A DNA stretch of 49,661 bases from Candidatus Brocadia sp. (GTDB lineage: Bacteria; Planctomycetota; Brocadiia; Brocadiales; Brocadiaceae), in assembly GCA_011525665.1 (NCBI GenBank), contig WYAU01000064.1, positions 1-49,661 on the forward strand, given 5' to 3'. Below are positions 1-8,550 of the stretch, in pieces. Position 1 is the stretch's first letter, and each line of letters begins with the position of its first letter. Below the pieces are notes generated by a model, which worked only from the letters and a program-made list of their open reading frames with translations, was not told the DNA's origin and ran no database searches. The position numbers and the translations under genes were made by a program.

Positions 1-282
1 AAGGAGTTGGGCAACTCGGTGGGGAGGTGGTATCATGTTGCAGGGACGTACAGCAAGGCAACGGGAGAACAGAGGCTCTACGTGGATGGCCTGCTGGTTG
101 ATACAAAATTCCATCCCGCCGGTAATACAATTGTGCCATTGACATCCTATGCTGATATGAGAATAGGGTATTCACGGGTCAATAACGGTTATTTTAATGG
201 CAAGATTGACGAAGTCCACCTTTACAATAAATCTTTGAGCGACCAGGAAGTGCAGGACTTGTACAAGGGCATCGGTTATTGA
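1..282 (+). CDS. LamG-domain (concanavalin A-like) surface protein, C-terminal end only
   Basis: The reading frame is already open at base 1, so the gene starts outside the window and only about 93 C-terminal residues are visible. They read as the end of a LamG/concanavalin A-like jelly-roll: a GRWYHVAGTY strand, an RLYVDGLLVD strand, an MRIGYS strand, and the closing GKIDEVHLYNKSLSDQEV segment that is very typical of LamG_3-type domains. Such domains bind carbohydrate or act as structural modules in large secreted proteins of Planctomycetota and relatives. An exported protein beside a polysaccharide locus fits. The size and other domains of the full protein cannot be known from here. Confidence 0.8.
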   Translation, partial: KELGNSVGRWYHVAGTYSKATGEQRLYVDGLLVDTKFHPAGNTIVPLTSYADMRIGYSRVNNGYFNGKIDEVHLYNKSLSDQEVQDLYKGIGY

Positions 283-306
283 ATTTTCCGGGAAATTTAG
301 TATAAT
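279..306 (+). promoter_or_regulatory. sigma-70-type promoter for the GT2 gene
   Basis: TTGAAT (279-284), a 16-base spacer and a perfect TATAAT (301-306). The predicted start is near 313, giving a leader of about 60 bases before the glycosyltransferase at 374. A small dyad, ATGCCC/GGGCAT (305-325), lies over the start point. Confidence 0.6.
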
Positions 307-373
307 GCCCCTTAAAGCCGGGCATAATTGAATTGATAAGGTTGCAAGGGAGAAGGGTGTAATTAACAAAGGA

Positions 374-1306
374 ATGATGAGCAAAAATAAAACACGGGTA
401 AGCATAGGCTTACCCGTGTTTAATGGCGAAATGCACCTTGAAGATGCGATAGATTCAATTCTTTCCCAAACGTATTCAGATTTTGAACTGATCATCTCGG
501 ACAATGCCTCTACCGATAAAACACAAGAGATTTGCAGGGCTTATGAAGCAAGGGACAGGCGCATTTGTTACTATAGAAATGAAAAGAATCTCGGAGCTGC
601 CAGGAATTTTAACCGGGTCTTTGAGTTATCATCGGGTGAATATTTTAAATGGGCGGCCCATGATGACCTGCTGGCTGCGGACTTTTTATTGAGATGCGTT
701 GATGTGCTCGACCATGATGCTTCCGTAGTCCTGTGTTATCCCCGGACGGAGATCATTGATGAGCAGGGGAACTTCTTAGGGAACTATGATGTGAAGTTGA
801 ACACGGATTCGCCGAAACCGAACGAACGTTTTCATGACCTTATCTGTATCTTTCATGGTTGCTATCAGATTTTTGGCTTAATTCGGGCAAGCGCCCTTAA
901 AATGACGTCTCTTATCGGCAACTTTACCGGATCGGACAGAAATTTGCTGGTTGAACTTGGTCTCATAAATAGGTTTTATGAAATTCCTGAACGGCTCTTC
1001 TTTTCAAGAGACCACTCACGACGTTCAATAAGGCGCGTGAGTTTCTACTCACGGGCGACCTGGTTTGACCCGGCAAAAGAGAGACAGGTGGCTTTTCCGC
1101 ACTGGAAAAGGTTTTTCGAGTATCTCAGGTCGCTGAGACGCGCCTCATTAAACCGGCATGAGCGTGCGCGTTGCTATCTGCACATGATGCGATGGTTAGG
1201 AATGAAATTTAACTGGAAGTGGTTGCTGAAAGATTTGATAATGGCCGTCAGATCCGCGGTTTGGATTTTTCTGTGGAAAGCAAAAAGGGTATTTTTGCAA
1301 AAATGA
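374..1306 (+). CDS. Family 2 glycosyltransferase
   Basis: A 310-residue GT-A fold glycosyltransferase that would transfer a sugar from a nucleotide donor to a growing surface glycan on the cytoplasmic face. The N-terminus has the GT2 signature: VSIGLPVFNGE, then SILSQTYSDFELIISDNAST and the metal/nucleotide-binding stretch KWAAHDDLL (about residues 95-103). The C-terminus is basic with an amphipathic, hydrophobic helix that may lie on the membrane. Two ATG codons are adjacent (374, 377) behind AAAGGA; either could be used. It is the first full gene of the polysaccharide block, and a dyad in the following gap may limit read-through to rfbF. Donor and acceptor cannot be predicted from sequence. 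Confidence 0.9.
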   Translation: MMSKNKTRVSIGLPVFNGEMHLEDAIDSILSQTYSDFELIISDNASTDKTQEICRAYEARDRRICYYRNEKNLGAARNFNRVFELSSGEYFKWAAHDDLLAADFLLRCVDVLDHDASVVLCYPRTEIIDEQGNFLGNYDVKLNTDSPKPNERFHDLICIFHGCYQIFGLIRASALKMTSLIGNFTGSDRNLLVELGLINRFYEIPERLFFSRDHSRRSIRRVSFYSRATWFDPAKERQVAFPHWKRFFEYLRSLRRASLNRHERARCYLHMMRWLGMKFNWKWLLKDLIMAVRSAVWIFLWKAKRVFLQK

Positions 1307-1347
1307 ACAATGATTCGCTGACAAACTCCGGAATTTCGTTTTAATTC

Positions 1348-1365
1348 TCCTGACTGACGTCAGGA
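1348..1365. terminator. Dyad in the GT2-rfbF gap, possible terminator or operator
   Basis: TCCTGAC and GTCAGGA form a perfect 7-bp stem around a 4-base centre (TGAC), flanked by TTTTAATTC on the left and AATAAAAC on the right. The AT flanks can extend the pairing, so it may act as a weak terminator after the GT2 gene. It could equally be a protein-binding dyad upstream of rfbF. Confidence 0.4.
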
Positions 1366-1406
1366 ATAAAACCGGTAAATAGAGGAAAGAAGAGGAGAGA
1401 CATTCT

Positions 1407-2180
1407 ATGAAAGTGGCCATTCTGGCTGGAGGGGTTGGCACCCGCCTCGTTGAAGAAACAGAAGTAAAGCCGAAGCCTATGGTAGAAATTGGTGGGCGGC
1501 CGATTCTCTGGCATATTATGATGCACTATTCACATTACGGTTTTAAACACTTTGTGATTGCCCTCGGTTATAAGGGCGAGGTGATTAAAAAATATATGGT
1601 GGATTATTGCTCACTGAACAGCAATCTGACTGTTCATTTGGGAAGCGGGGAGGTAAAGGTCCATGGTGCCGCAAAAACAGATTGGATAATAGATCTGGTT
1701 GACACCGGCATACCGACGCTAACGGGCGGCCGTATCAAGCAACTTTCGCCATACATGGGAAACGAGACTTTTATGCTGACATGGGGGGATGGAGTTTCCG
1801 ATGTGAATTTGCACGATCTGCTCAGTTTCCATCGCTCTCACGGCAAGTATGCTACGTTAACTGCCGTTCGGCCGCCCGCGCGGTTTGGCCATCTTGAACT
1901 GGATGGCGATCGTGTGGTGGAATTCTCCGAAAAGCCCCAGACGAGCGAAGGGTGGATTAATGGGGCTTTTTTTGTTCTGGAGCCGGCAATATTTGATTAT
2001 ATCGACGGTAATGACACGCAGTGGGAGAAAGAGCCAATGGAAAGACTGGCGAAAGACGGCCAGTTAATGGCATACCGCCATACATCTTTCTGGCAATGTA
2101 TGGATACGTTGCGTGATAAGAGATTGCTGGAAAGTCTCTGGCAAGATGGCAATGCGCCTTGGAAAATCTGGAGGGAATAG
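1407..2180 (+). CDS. rfbF: Glucose-1-phosphate cytidylyltransferase
   Basis: A 257-residue nucleotidyltransferase, the usual RfbF length, making CDP-glucose from CTP and glucose-1-phosphate. It starts with LAGGVGTRLVEET followed by KPKPMVEIGGRPILWHIM, the nucleotide-binding loop typical of RfbF rather than of the dTDP-glucose enzyme RmlA. Further family blocks are WGDGVSDV and FSEKPQ near the middle. The start follows AGAGGAGAG at good spacing. The stop is one base before the next gene's ATG, so the two are translationally coupled. CDP-glucose normally feeds a CDP-glucose 4,6-dehydratase (RfbG), but no RfbG homologue lies in the window. Confidence 0.92.
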   Translation: MKVAILAGGVGTRLVEETEVKPKPMVEIGGRPILWHIMMHYSHYGFKHFVIALGYKGEVIKKYMVDYCSLNSNLTVHLGSGEVKVHGAAKTDWIIDLVDTGIPTLTGGRIKQLSPYMGNETFMLTWGDGVSDVNLHDLLSFHRSHGKYATLTAVRPPARFGHLELDGDRVVEFSEKPQTSEGWINGAFFVLEPAIFDYIDGNDTQWEKEPMERLAKDGQLMAYRHTSFWQCMDTLRDKRLLESLWQDGNAPWKIWRE

Positions 2181-2181
2181 T

Positions 2182-3252
2182 ATGCGTATATTGGTAACAG
2201 GACACAACGGTTATATCGGCGCCGTTATGGTGCCAATGCTTATTGCTGCGGGGTATGAGGTGGAGGGGCTGGACAGCGATCTTTATGCACAATGCACATT
2301 TGGAGATGATAATCAGAACATCCCCTCAATGAAAAAGGATATCCGGGATGTTGAGGTATCCGATCTTGACGGGTTTGGCGCCGTGTTGCACCTTGCCGGT
2401 CTTTCAAATGATCCGCTCGGAGATTTGAACCCGGAATTAACGTATGAAATTAATCATACTGCATCGGTACACCTGGCCAAATTGTCAAAAAAGGCTGGGA
2501 TTAAGCGCTTTATTTTTTCATCGTCTTGCAGCATCTATGGCGTTGCGGGCGAAAATATGGTGACGGAAGAAGCAGAATTCCATCCGGTTACTCCCTATGG
2601 TATCTCGAAAATGCTTGTTGAACGGGAGGTGGCAAAGCTGGCGGATGCAGACTTCAGTCCCACATTTCTCCGTAATGCGACGGCCTACGGGGTATCGCCG
2701 CGCCTGCGCTTCGACCTTGTGCTCAATAATCTGGTTGCCTGGGCGTTTACTACCGGTCGTGTATACATTAAGAGCGACGGCACCCCCTGGCGCCCTATTG
2801 TCCATATCGAAGATATATCACGCGCCTTTATAGCGGTACTGGGCGCACCGAGGGAACTCGTCCATAACGAGGCATTTAATGTTGGCATTAATGGGGAGAA
2901 TTACCGGGTGAGGGAGATTGCGGAGATCGTCAAAGAAACAGTGCCGGGATGCCATATTGAATACGCCGAGGACGCAGGACCGGATAAGCGCTGCTATCGT
3001 GTTGATTGCAGTAAACTGGCCCGTATGCTGCCGGAATTTAAGCCTCAATGGAACGCGCGCAGAGGCGCGGCTCAATTGTATGCGGCGTACAAGAAGATCG
3101 GTTTGTCCCTGGAAGATTTTGAAGGGCCGAGATACAAACGCATTGGCCACATTAAAAAGTTGCTGAGCATGGGTAGTTTGGATGAAACACTCCGGTGGAA
3201 AAAAGAGGAAACCTCAGCAAACACCTCAAGAAAAGAGAAGAGCTACACATGA
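2182..3252 (+). CDS. NAD-dependent sugar-nucleotide epimerase/dehydratase (extended SDR)
   Basis: 356 residues. The Rossmann glycine motif is at the N-terminus ([16 protein letters not shown]), followed by an acidic residue (LDSDLY) that suits NAD binding. The SDR catalytic elements are the SSSCSIYG segment and the YGISK tyrosine-lysine pair. I start it at 2182 because the ATG sits one base after the rfbF stop with GGAGG just upstream; the longer frame from 2113 runs inside rfbF. It ends in an ATGA overlap with the methyltransferase. Placed between a CDP-glucose synthase and a sugar C-methyltransferase, it probably modifies a CDP-sugar (epimerisation, dehydration or 4-keto reduction); which one is not visible. 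Confidence 0.87.
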   Translation: MRILVTGHNGYIGAVMVPMLIAAGYEVEGLDSDLYAQCTFGDDNQNIPSMKKDIRDVEVSDLDGFGAVLHLAGLSNDPLGDLNPELTYEINHTASVHLAKLSKKAGIKRFIFSSSCSIYGVAGENMVTEEAEFHPVTPYGISKMLVEREVAKLADADFSPTFLRNATAYGVSPRLRFDLVLNNLVAWAFTTGRVYIKSDGTPWRPIVHIEDISRAFIAVLGAPRELVHNEAFNVGINGENYRVREIAEIVKETVPGCHIEYAEDAGPDKRCYRVDCSKLARMLPEFKPQWNARRGAAQLYAAYKKIGLSLEDFEGPRYKRIGHIKKLLSMGSLDETLRWKKEETSANTSRKEKSYT

Positions 3253-4478
3253 ATCAAACAAAAATAGCTTGTAGATCCTGCGGGGGGAAAGAGCTGGAAC
3301 CAATTTTGTCTTTTGGCCGGACACCTCTGGCCGATGCATTGCTAACGGAAGAACAATTAAAAGAACCGGAGTTGACGGCTCCCCTTGATCTGGTATTTTG
3401 CACCAATTGCACCCTGGTGCAGATAACGGAATCCGTTTCGCCCGAGATTCTCTTTTGCAGGGATTACCCCTATTTTTCTTCCGTATCGAAGGCGCTGCTC
3501 CAACACTTCAGGGAAAGCGCACTGGCTATAATCCAGTCGCAGCATTTGAATTCAGACAGCCTCGTTGTTGAAGCAGCAAGCAATGACGGGTACTTGCTGA
3601 AAAATTTTGTGGAAAAAGGGATTCCGGTTCTGGGAATTGATCCGGCCGCGGGACCCGCCCGGGCGGCGCAGCAAGCCGGTATCCCGACACTTTGTACATT
3701 CTTCGGACAGGATCTGGCCGGGCAGCTTCGGAAAGAAGGGCGGATGGCCGATGTCTTTCTTGCGAACAATGTTCTGGCTCACGTGCCGGATCTTAACGGC
3801 TTTGTGGAAGGCATTCGAATTCTTTTGAAAGAGAAAGGAACGGCGGTGATAGAAGTGCCTTACGTAGTTGATCTTATTGAGCATTGTGAGTTTGACACGA
3901 TTTACCACCAACACCTCTGCTATTTTTCCGTAACCGCATTGGATAAATTATTGAGAAGGCATTCTCTTTTTCTTAATGAAATAAAGCACGTACCAATACA
4001 TGGAGGATCGTTGCGATTGTTTATCGGACACCGCGAGGCCACACATGAATCTTTCCGTTTCCTCCTGGATGAAGAGGGGAAGAAGGGAATTCATCACATC
4101 GGGTACTATTGCAATTTCGCTGACCGGGTAAAGGAGATAAAGAATTCCTTGTGTAATCTGTTGCGGGATCTTAAACGGGCAGGAAAGAAAATTGCTGCAT
4201 ATGGAGCGGCGGCGAAGGCGACTACGTTGTTGAATTATTGCGGAATTGATAAAAAACTTGTGGATTACGTGGTGGACATGAACAAATTCAAGCATGGACG
4301 CTATATGGGGGGCAATCACTTGCGCATCTTTTCACCCGCGAAGCTTTTAGAAGACATGCCGGACTATGTAGTGTTGCTTGCCTGGAATTTTTCGGAAGAA
4401 ATTTTGCAGCAACAAGAGGAATACCGGAGGCGCGGCGGTAAATTCATCATTCCCATTCCCTATCCCGCCATTGTTTAG
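3249..4478 (+). CDS. Sugar C-methyltransferase, SAM-dependent, with zinc-binding N-terminus
   Basis: 409 residues with the three-part layout of TylC3/NovU-type NDP-sugar C-methyltransferases. First is an N-terminal cysteine site ([13 protein letters not shown] and later CTNCTLVQ). Second is a SAM Rossmann domain with [12 protein letters not shown] as the glycine-rich motif and [12 protein letters not shown]. Third is a C-terminal Rossmann-like domain starting near [18 protein letters not shown]. The family puts a methyl group on the ring carbon next to a keto group, giving a branched-chain deoxysugar. I start at the ATG at 3249, which overlaps the preceding stop as ATGA; the upstream extension overlaps the SDR gene. 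The substrate is presumably the product of RfbF and the SDR. Confidence 0.88.
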   Translation: MNQTKIACRSCGGKELEPILSFGRTPLADALLTEEQLKEPELTAPLDLVFCTNCTLVQITESVSPEILFCRDYPYFSSVSKALLQHFRESALAIIQSQHLNSDSLVVEAASNDGYLLKNFVEKGIPVLGIDPAAGPARAAQQAGIPTLCTFFGQDLAGQLRKEGRMADVFLANNVLAHVPDLNGFVEGIRILLKEKGTAVIEVPYVVDLIEHCEFDTIYHQHLCYFSVTALDKLLRRHSLFLNEIKHVPIHGGSLRLFIGHREATHESFRFLLDEEGKKGIHHIGYYCNFADRVKEIKNSLCNLLRDLKRAGKKIAAYGAAAKATTLLNYCGIDKKLVDYVVDMNKFKHGRYMGGNHLRIFSPAKLLEDMPDYVVLLAWNFSEEILQQQEEYRRRGGKFIIPIPYPAIV

Positions 4479-4544
4479 AACTCATGGCGGTGTATTCGGG
4501 GCATTCTCACCTTTAAAATTATCACACGTTACGATTTACACTTT

Positions 4545-5945
4545 TCATTTTTCACGCCGCCCCCGAAAGGCAGCAATCAACAGGAAACCCCATGATGTAG
4601 CAATGATAAAAGACTGGATAAATTCGCTTGCCGCCACGATAATCAATATACGGCGACTACTACACCCATGTCCGTGCAGTATACCGGGCAATTGTAAATT
4701 TACGTACGTACCTCCCAGTGACACGACAAAGAGCATAACCATTGCAATGAGGGTCGATTGTGACACTTTGGGAAAGCGTTTCTTGTATATTAAGGACAGG
4801 ATTACTCCAGCAAAAGAAGCAAGAAAAAGGGGCGAATGGGATAAATAACTGATGAGTTTGGTAACCAGTATCCAGTGTGTTTGAGGCTTCAGCGGTACAA
4901 CCGTTAGATTGCCAAAAGTCGCATCTACGTGGTGTGCAATGAGCAAAAAAGACCCCCGGGGCAGATTGGCTGCGGTAGTCAGTCTCCGGAGATTCCACGT
5001 TATGGGCTCATATTCTACGTCTTTTTCCCACACCTTGAGACTATATAAGCTGCCGGCCGGGATTGTTTCCACTCTTGCTTTAAACCAGTAGGTATGCCCG
5101 CTTTTAAACTGGTGCGTATCGGTGCCGGGGCTGGGGCTGCCGGGCGGATTGCCAGGCTCGGCATGAATGTGCAACAGATTGCGCTGGTTCCTTTTCCATT
5201 CATACCAGTTTGACCCTCCCACCGGCTCCCAACCGCAGTGCGGCTGCGGACAAACCACGGGTAAATTTGTGTGTCCCTGCCAGCGGAAAAGAATCCCGAG
5301 TCCCGGGCCCACGCTTGTGTTTGAGTCAAAAGCCGATTCATCAATGGCATGAATCGTAACCGGGACAGTAACCTCGTAATCGGTCCAACTCATATCACCA
5401 ATGGCCACAATACGGTCATAGCCAACATGATCCGGGTGCGTACGGATGCCATTTTTATCCAAAACCCACAACCCGTCTACAACCTGGGCCACATCCTGTA
5501 TTTTTTCTACGGAACTCCAGTTAATAGAGTATGGCAGGGGCCATGCTTTTCTTTTCATGTACTCTACCGTTACCGCCTCAATGGTCTGATTGCCAAGACT
5601 ATCTGTGGCTTTAATGATAACCTGATTTTGGCCGATTATGAGGTCTGTGTATGCGATTTCAATATTGAAATCGCCAGGAGAAACGAGGCGGCGCCTGTCC
5701 GGTCCCAGAGAAAGGGGCTGTTCTGGCCAGCCATTTAGCGAGTAATTCAGCGAGATTATTCCATCGGTATCTGACACGTTGCCAAGGATATTGATCCAGC
5801 GCTGCGGAAGGCCAAAATGTCCAAAAACCTGATGATGGCCATACCAGATATGAATAGAGGGCGCGTCCGCTTTTACCGGCGTAGCATAAGCCAATCCGAG
5901 AATAAAAAGAGAAAAACCCGTCATTCTCCAGAACCCTTTTCGCAT
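4545..5945 (-). CDS. Exported membrane-anchored protein, lectin-like, function unknown
   Basis: 466 residues. A signal peptide covers about residues 1-26 (FSLFILGLAYATPVKA). Then comes a stretch that reads like an Ig/cadherin-type beta sandwich (about 28-130: ILGNVSDTDGIISLNYSLNG, ATDSLGNQTI), then a larger beta-rich region (about 135-355: YEVTVPVTIHA, GLGILFRW, HTYWFKARVE, LKVWEKD) that resembles a concanavalin A-like domain. Three hydrophobic segments follow near the C-terminus (SPLFLASFAGVILSLIY, LIAMVMLFVVSLGGTYV, FIIATSWGFLLIAAF). The bulk is probably periplasmic. It is transcribed against the flanking sugar genes from its own promoter (6024-6051). I do not recognise a named family. Confidence 0.7.
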   Translation of the reverse strand: MRKGFWRMTGFSLFILGLAYATPVKADAPSIHIWYGHHQVFGHFGLPQRWINILGNVSDTDGIISLNYSLNGWPEQPLSLGPDRRRLVSPGDFNIEIAYTDLIIGQNQVIIKATDSLGNQTIEAVTVEYMKRKAWPLPYSINWSSVEKIQDVAQVVDGLWVLDKNGIRTHPDHVGYDRIVAIGDMSWTDYEVTVPVTIHAIDESAFDSNTSVGPGLGILFRWQGHTNLPVVCPQPHCGWEPVGGSNWYEWKRNQRNLLHIHAEPGNPPGSPSPGTDTHQFKSGHTYWFKARVETIPAGSLYSLKVWEKDVEYEPITWNLRRLTTAANLPRGSFLLIAHHVDATFGNLTVVPLKPQTHWILVTKLISYLSHSPLFLASFAGVILSLIYKKRFPKVSQSTLIAMVMLFVVSLGGTYVNLQLPGILHGHGCSSRRILIIVAASEFIQSFIIATSWGFLLIAAFRGRREK

Positions 5946-6266
5946 TGTTTGTCCTTTCCCTGAAGCAACTATGGTGAATGCATTACCCTTTATTTTATTA
6001 AAAAAACTTGCGTAAAAGCCGATATATTAACAGACGATATGTTATTGTCAACAGATTTATCCGGTTGGAGACAAGGGAATGAAACACTATTTTGCAATAA
6101 GGGCGGGGCTCCGAAGTAAATCCGGTGAAATTGCCCCTGATCGGTTTCTTTACGATGGTTTTACCCCTTGCTATGCATCGAAATATGAGTTATGATTTTA
6201 GGTTATGTAAAATTTTTGCGCTGCGTTAATCCCGGAAAAATCAATTATGTAATTATAAGGAAATAC
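5946..6266. other. Divergent intergenic region between the lectin-like gene and the ABC permease
   Basis: 321 bases. It holds the minus-strand promoter listed separately and an AT-rich tract at 5985-6030. GGGGC (6106-6110) could pair with GCCCC about 25 bases further on. I found no convincing plus-strand promoter for the ABC exporter genes and no further gene. Confidence 0.5.
6024..6051 (-). promoter_or_regulatory. sigma-70-type promoter for the lectin-like membrane protein
   Basis: On the minus strand, TTGACA (6051-6046), a 16-base spacer and TAATAT (6029-6024). The predicted start near 6017 gives a leader of about 70 bases before the ATG at 5945, which has AAAGGA upstream. Five of six bases match in the -10 and all six in the -35. 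Confidence 0.6.
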
Positions 6267-7133
6267 ATGAAGACGGATGATTATCATATCAAGGAAGAAG
6301 GCAAAAAACAGAGCGTTCCAACTATTATTATCACTCCTTCCCGGGGATGGGTTTCTCTTAAGCTGCATGAATTATGGGAATATCGTGAGCTAATCTATTT
6401 CCTTGCCTGGCGCGATATTAAGGTCCGGTACAAACAGACCGTATTGGGAGCGGCGTGGGCAATTATACAGCCTTTTTTTACCATGATGGTGTTTAGTCTT
6501 TTCTTTGGAAAGCTTGCCCGGGTACCGTCAGACGGAATACCTTACCCAATCTTCAGTTACGCTGCATTGGTGCCATGGACTTTTTTTGCCAACGGACTGA
6601 GTCAGGCGTCAAACAGCGTGGTAGCCAGCTCCAATCTTATTAAAAAAATATATTTTCCGCGCCTTGCAATACCGATTGCGACAGTATTATCGGGTGTTGT
6701 TGACTTTATTCTGGCGTTTTTTATGTTAACCGGTATGCTGTTCTATTATGGCTATGTGCCCACGATTAATTTGATTTGGCTCCCTCTCTTGCTGCTCTTA
6801 GCATTCGTTACGTCTCTCGGTGTATCTTTATTGCTTTCTGCAATGAATGTACAGTTCCGTGACGTGCGTTATATAATACCTTTTTTAACCCAACTGTGGC
6901 TCTTTGCGACACCCATTGCTTATCCCAGTAGCCTGCTGTCGAAACCCTGGCAAACTCTTTACGGAATTAATCCCATGGTTGGTGTGGTTGAGGGGTTTCG
7001 TTGGGCATTATTGGGCACAAATACAGCGCCGGGACCGATCATCGTCGTGTCTTCATTAGCTGCATTATCTCTGCTGGCAGGGGGGATTTTTTATTTTCGC
7101 CGGATGGAAAAATATTTTGCGGATCTGGTATAA
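6267..7133 (+). CDS. wzm: ABC-2 type polysaccharide export permease (Wzm-like)
   Basis: 288 residues with six hydrophobic segments after a cytoplasmic N-terminus. It carries the hallmark block ELIYFLAWRDIKVRYKQTVLGAAWAIIQPF found at the start of Wzm/TagG/KpsM-type permeases. It would form the inner-membrane channel that moves an undecaprenyl-linked glycan to the periplasm. I prefer the ATG at 6267 (AAGGA five bases upstream) over 6192, since the extra 25 residues have no family similarity that I can see. The ATPase partner follows 87 bases downstream. The pairing shows that this locus uses the ABC-transporter route rather than the Wzx/Wzy route. Confidence 0.9.
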   Translation: MKTDDYHIKEEGKKQSVPTIIITPSRGWVSLKLHELWEYRELIYFLAWRDIKVRYKQTVLGAAWAIIQPFFTMMVFSLFFGKLARVPSDGIPYPIFSYAALVPWTFFANGLSQASNSVVASSNLIKKIYFPRLAIPIATVLSGVVDFILAFFMLTGMLFYYGYVPTINLIWLPLLLLLAFVTSLGVSLLLSAMNVQFRDVRYIIPFLTQLWLFATPIAYPSSLLSKPWQTLYGINPMVGVVEGFRWALLGTNTAPGPIIVVSSLAALSLLAGGIFYFRRMEKYFADLV

Positions 7134-7220
7134 GTCTGATAATGAAATTTCAAAACAACCGTGCAGCTGCGATTCATGAATTACCGCTGCACTATTAAAA
7201 TCGCTGAAGGTATAACGTAA

Positions 7221-8525
7221 ATGAGTGATATTTCGATAACTGTGGAACATCTCGGAAAGCTGTATCATATCGGCAGGAGGCAGGAGAAGTATAAAACCCT
7301 CCGTGATAGCATATCGGGCGCTTTTTTAGGTCCATTTCGGCGGGCAGGCAACTTATTGAGGGGAAAAGCTGCAGGCGCTGCAGAACTGGATGAAATACTA
7401 TGGGCGCTTAAAGACGTCTCTTTTGAGATAAAACAAGGGGAAGTTGTTGGCATTATTGGGAGCAACGGGGCGGGCAAGAGCACGCTTCTGAAAATTCTCT
7501 CCCGTATCACGGAACCGACGGAAGGCAAAATTGTTATTCATGGCCGGGTGGGATCTTTGCTGGAGGTGGGGACAGGCTTCCATCCCGAATTGACCGGACG
7601 TGAAAATATCTATCTGAACGGAGCAATCCTCGGTATGCGCCGGACTGAAATTGACAATAAATTTGATGAAATAGTCTCTTTTGCTGAAGTAGAAAAGTTT
7701 ATTGATACTCCGGTAAAGCACTATTCAAGCGGGATGTATCTGCGTCTTGCCTTTGCCGTAGCTGCCCATTTGGAGCCGGAGATATTGCTCGTTGATGAGG
7801 TATTGGCAGTAGGAGACGCATCATTTCAAAAAAAATGCCTGGGAAAAATGAGCGACGTGGTGAAGGAGGGCCGGACGGTTTTGTTTGTAAGTCATAATAT
7901 GGCGGCAGTGCAGCAACTCACCCGCACGAGTTTACTGCTGCACAGGGGGAAACTTATCTCTCAGGGAAAAACTGCCGATGTCGTCAAACACTATATGAGC
8001 GCTTTGATAAATTGCTCTGTCACTGTCTACGACGTGGAGAACACACCCCGGAGATACCGGGACCTTTCCCGTCAGGTGGAATTTCTTACCGTAGAATTGG
8101 AGAATCATCAAACAACACTTGTGCCGGCTGATGCTGAGATACTGGTGCGGCTTACCGTGCGAGGCAACGAATACGTCGACAAGTTTCGTTTTAGCATGAG
8201 CATTTATCGCGCGGACAATACGCCGGTGGGAAATCTGCTTGGTCCCGAGATTCACTCCATTAAAAAAGGTGAGGTGGCCACATTCAGGATGGAATTACAC
8301 GATCTCGGACTTGCCAGGGGTATGTACTATTGTAATTTGGCGATAGGCAAGGGTAATTACCTGAGTAAGCGTACGGAATTTGATATTATCAATGACGTCT
8401 TATATTTTGAGATAATGGCGCCTGGGGGGGAAGATGGGGTAATGTCAGAATGGTATCCCAGCTGGGGATCGATCCGGTTCAAAGAACCGAAGATAACGAG
8501 GATTGCACATGCCTGTTCAGGATAA
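7221..8525 (+). CDS. wzt: ABC transporter ATPase with C-terminal carbohydrate-recognition domain (Wzt-like)
   Basis: 434 residues. The ATPase half shows the Walker A GSNGAGKST, the Q-loop region with GSLLEVGTGFHPELTGREN (typical of Wzt/TagH/KpsT), the signature YSSGMYLRLAFA, the Walker B ILLVDEVLAVGD and the switch histidine FVSHN. From about residue 270 a beta-rich extension follows (FRFSMSIYRADNTPVG, YYCNLAIGKG), matching the Wzt C-terminal domain. That domain recognises the modified non-reducing end of the O-antigen in E. coli O8/O9a. Its presence suggests that export here is coupled to a terminal modification such as methylation, which fits the methyltransferases downstream. Confidence 0.92.
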   Translation: MSDISITVEHLGKLYHIGRRQEKYKTLRDSISGAFLGPFRRAGNLLRGKAAGAAELDEILWALKDVSFEIKQGEVVGIIGSNGAGKSTLLKILSRITEPTEGKIVIHGRVGSLLEVGTGFHPELTGRENIYLNGAILGMRRTEIDNKFDEIVSFAEVEKFIDTPVKHYSSGMYLRLAFAVAAHLEPEILLVDEVLAVGDASFQKKCLGKMSDVVKEGRTVLFVSHNMAAVQQLTRTSLLLHRGKLISQGKTADVVKHYMSALINCSVTVYDVENTPRRYRDLSRQVEFLTVELENHQTTLVPADAEILVRLTVRGNEYVDKFRFSMSIYRADNTPVGNLLGPEIHSIKKGEVATFRMELHDLGLARGMYYCNLAIGKGNYLSKRTEFDIINDVLYFEIMAPGGEDGVMSEWYPSWGSIRFKEPKITRIAHACSG

Positions 8526-8550
8526 CGGCTGCAAGATGATTTCATAAGTT

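Noticed and set aside
4378-4848. 156-codon plus-strand frame overlapping the C-methyltransferase end and the lectin-like gene
   Set aside because: It overlaps two better supported genes and its sequence is rich in rare, basic and proline residues without recognisable motifs.
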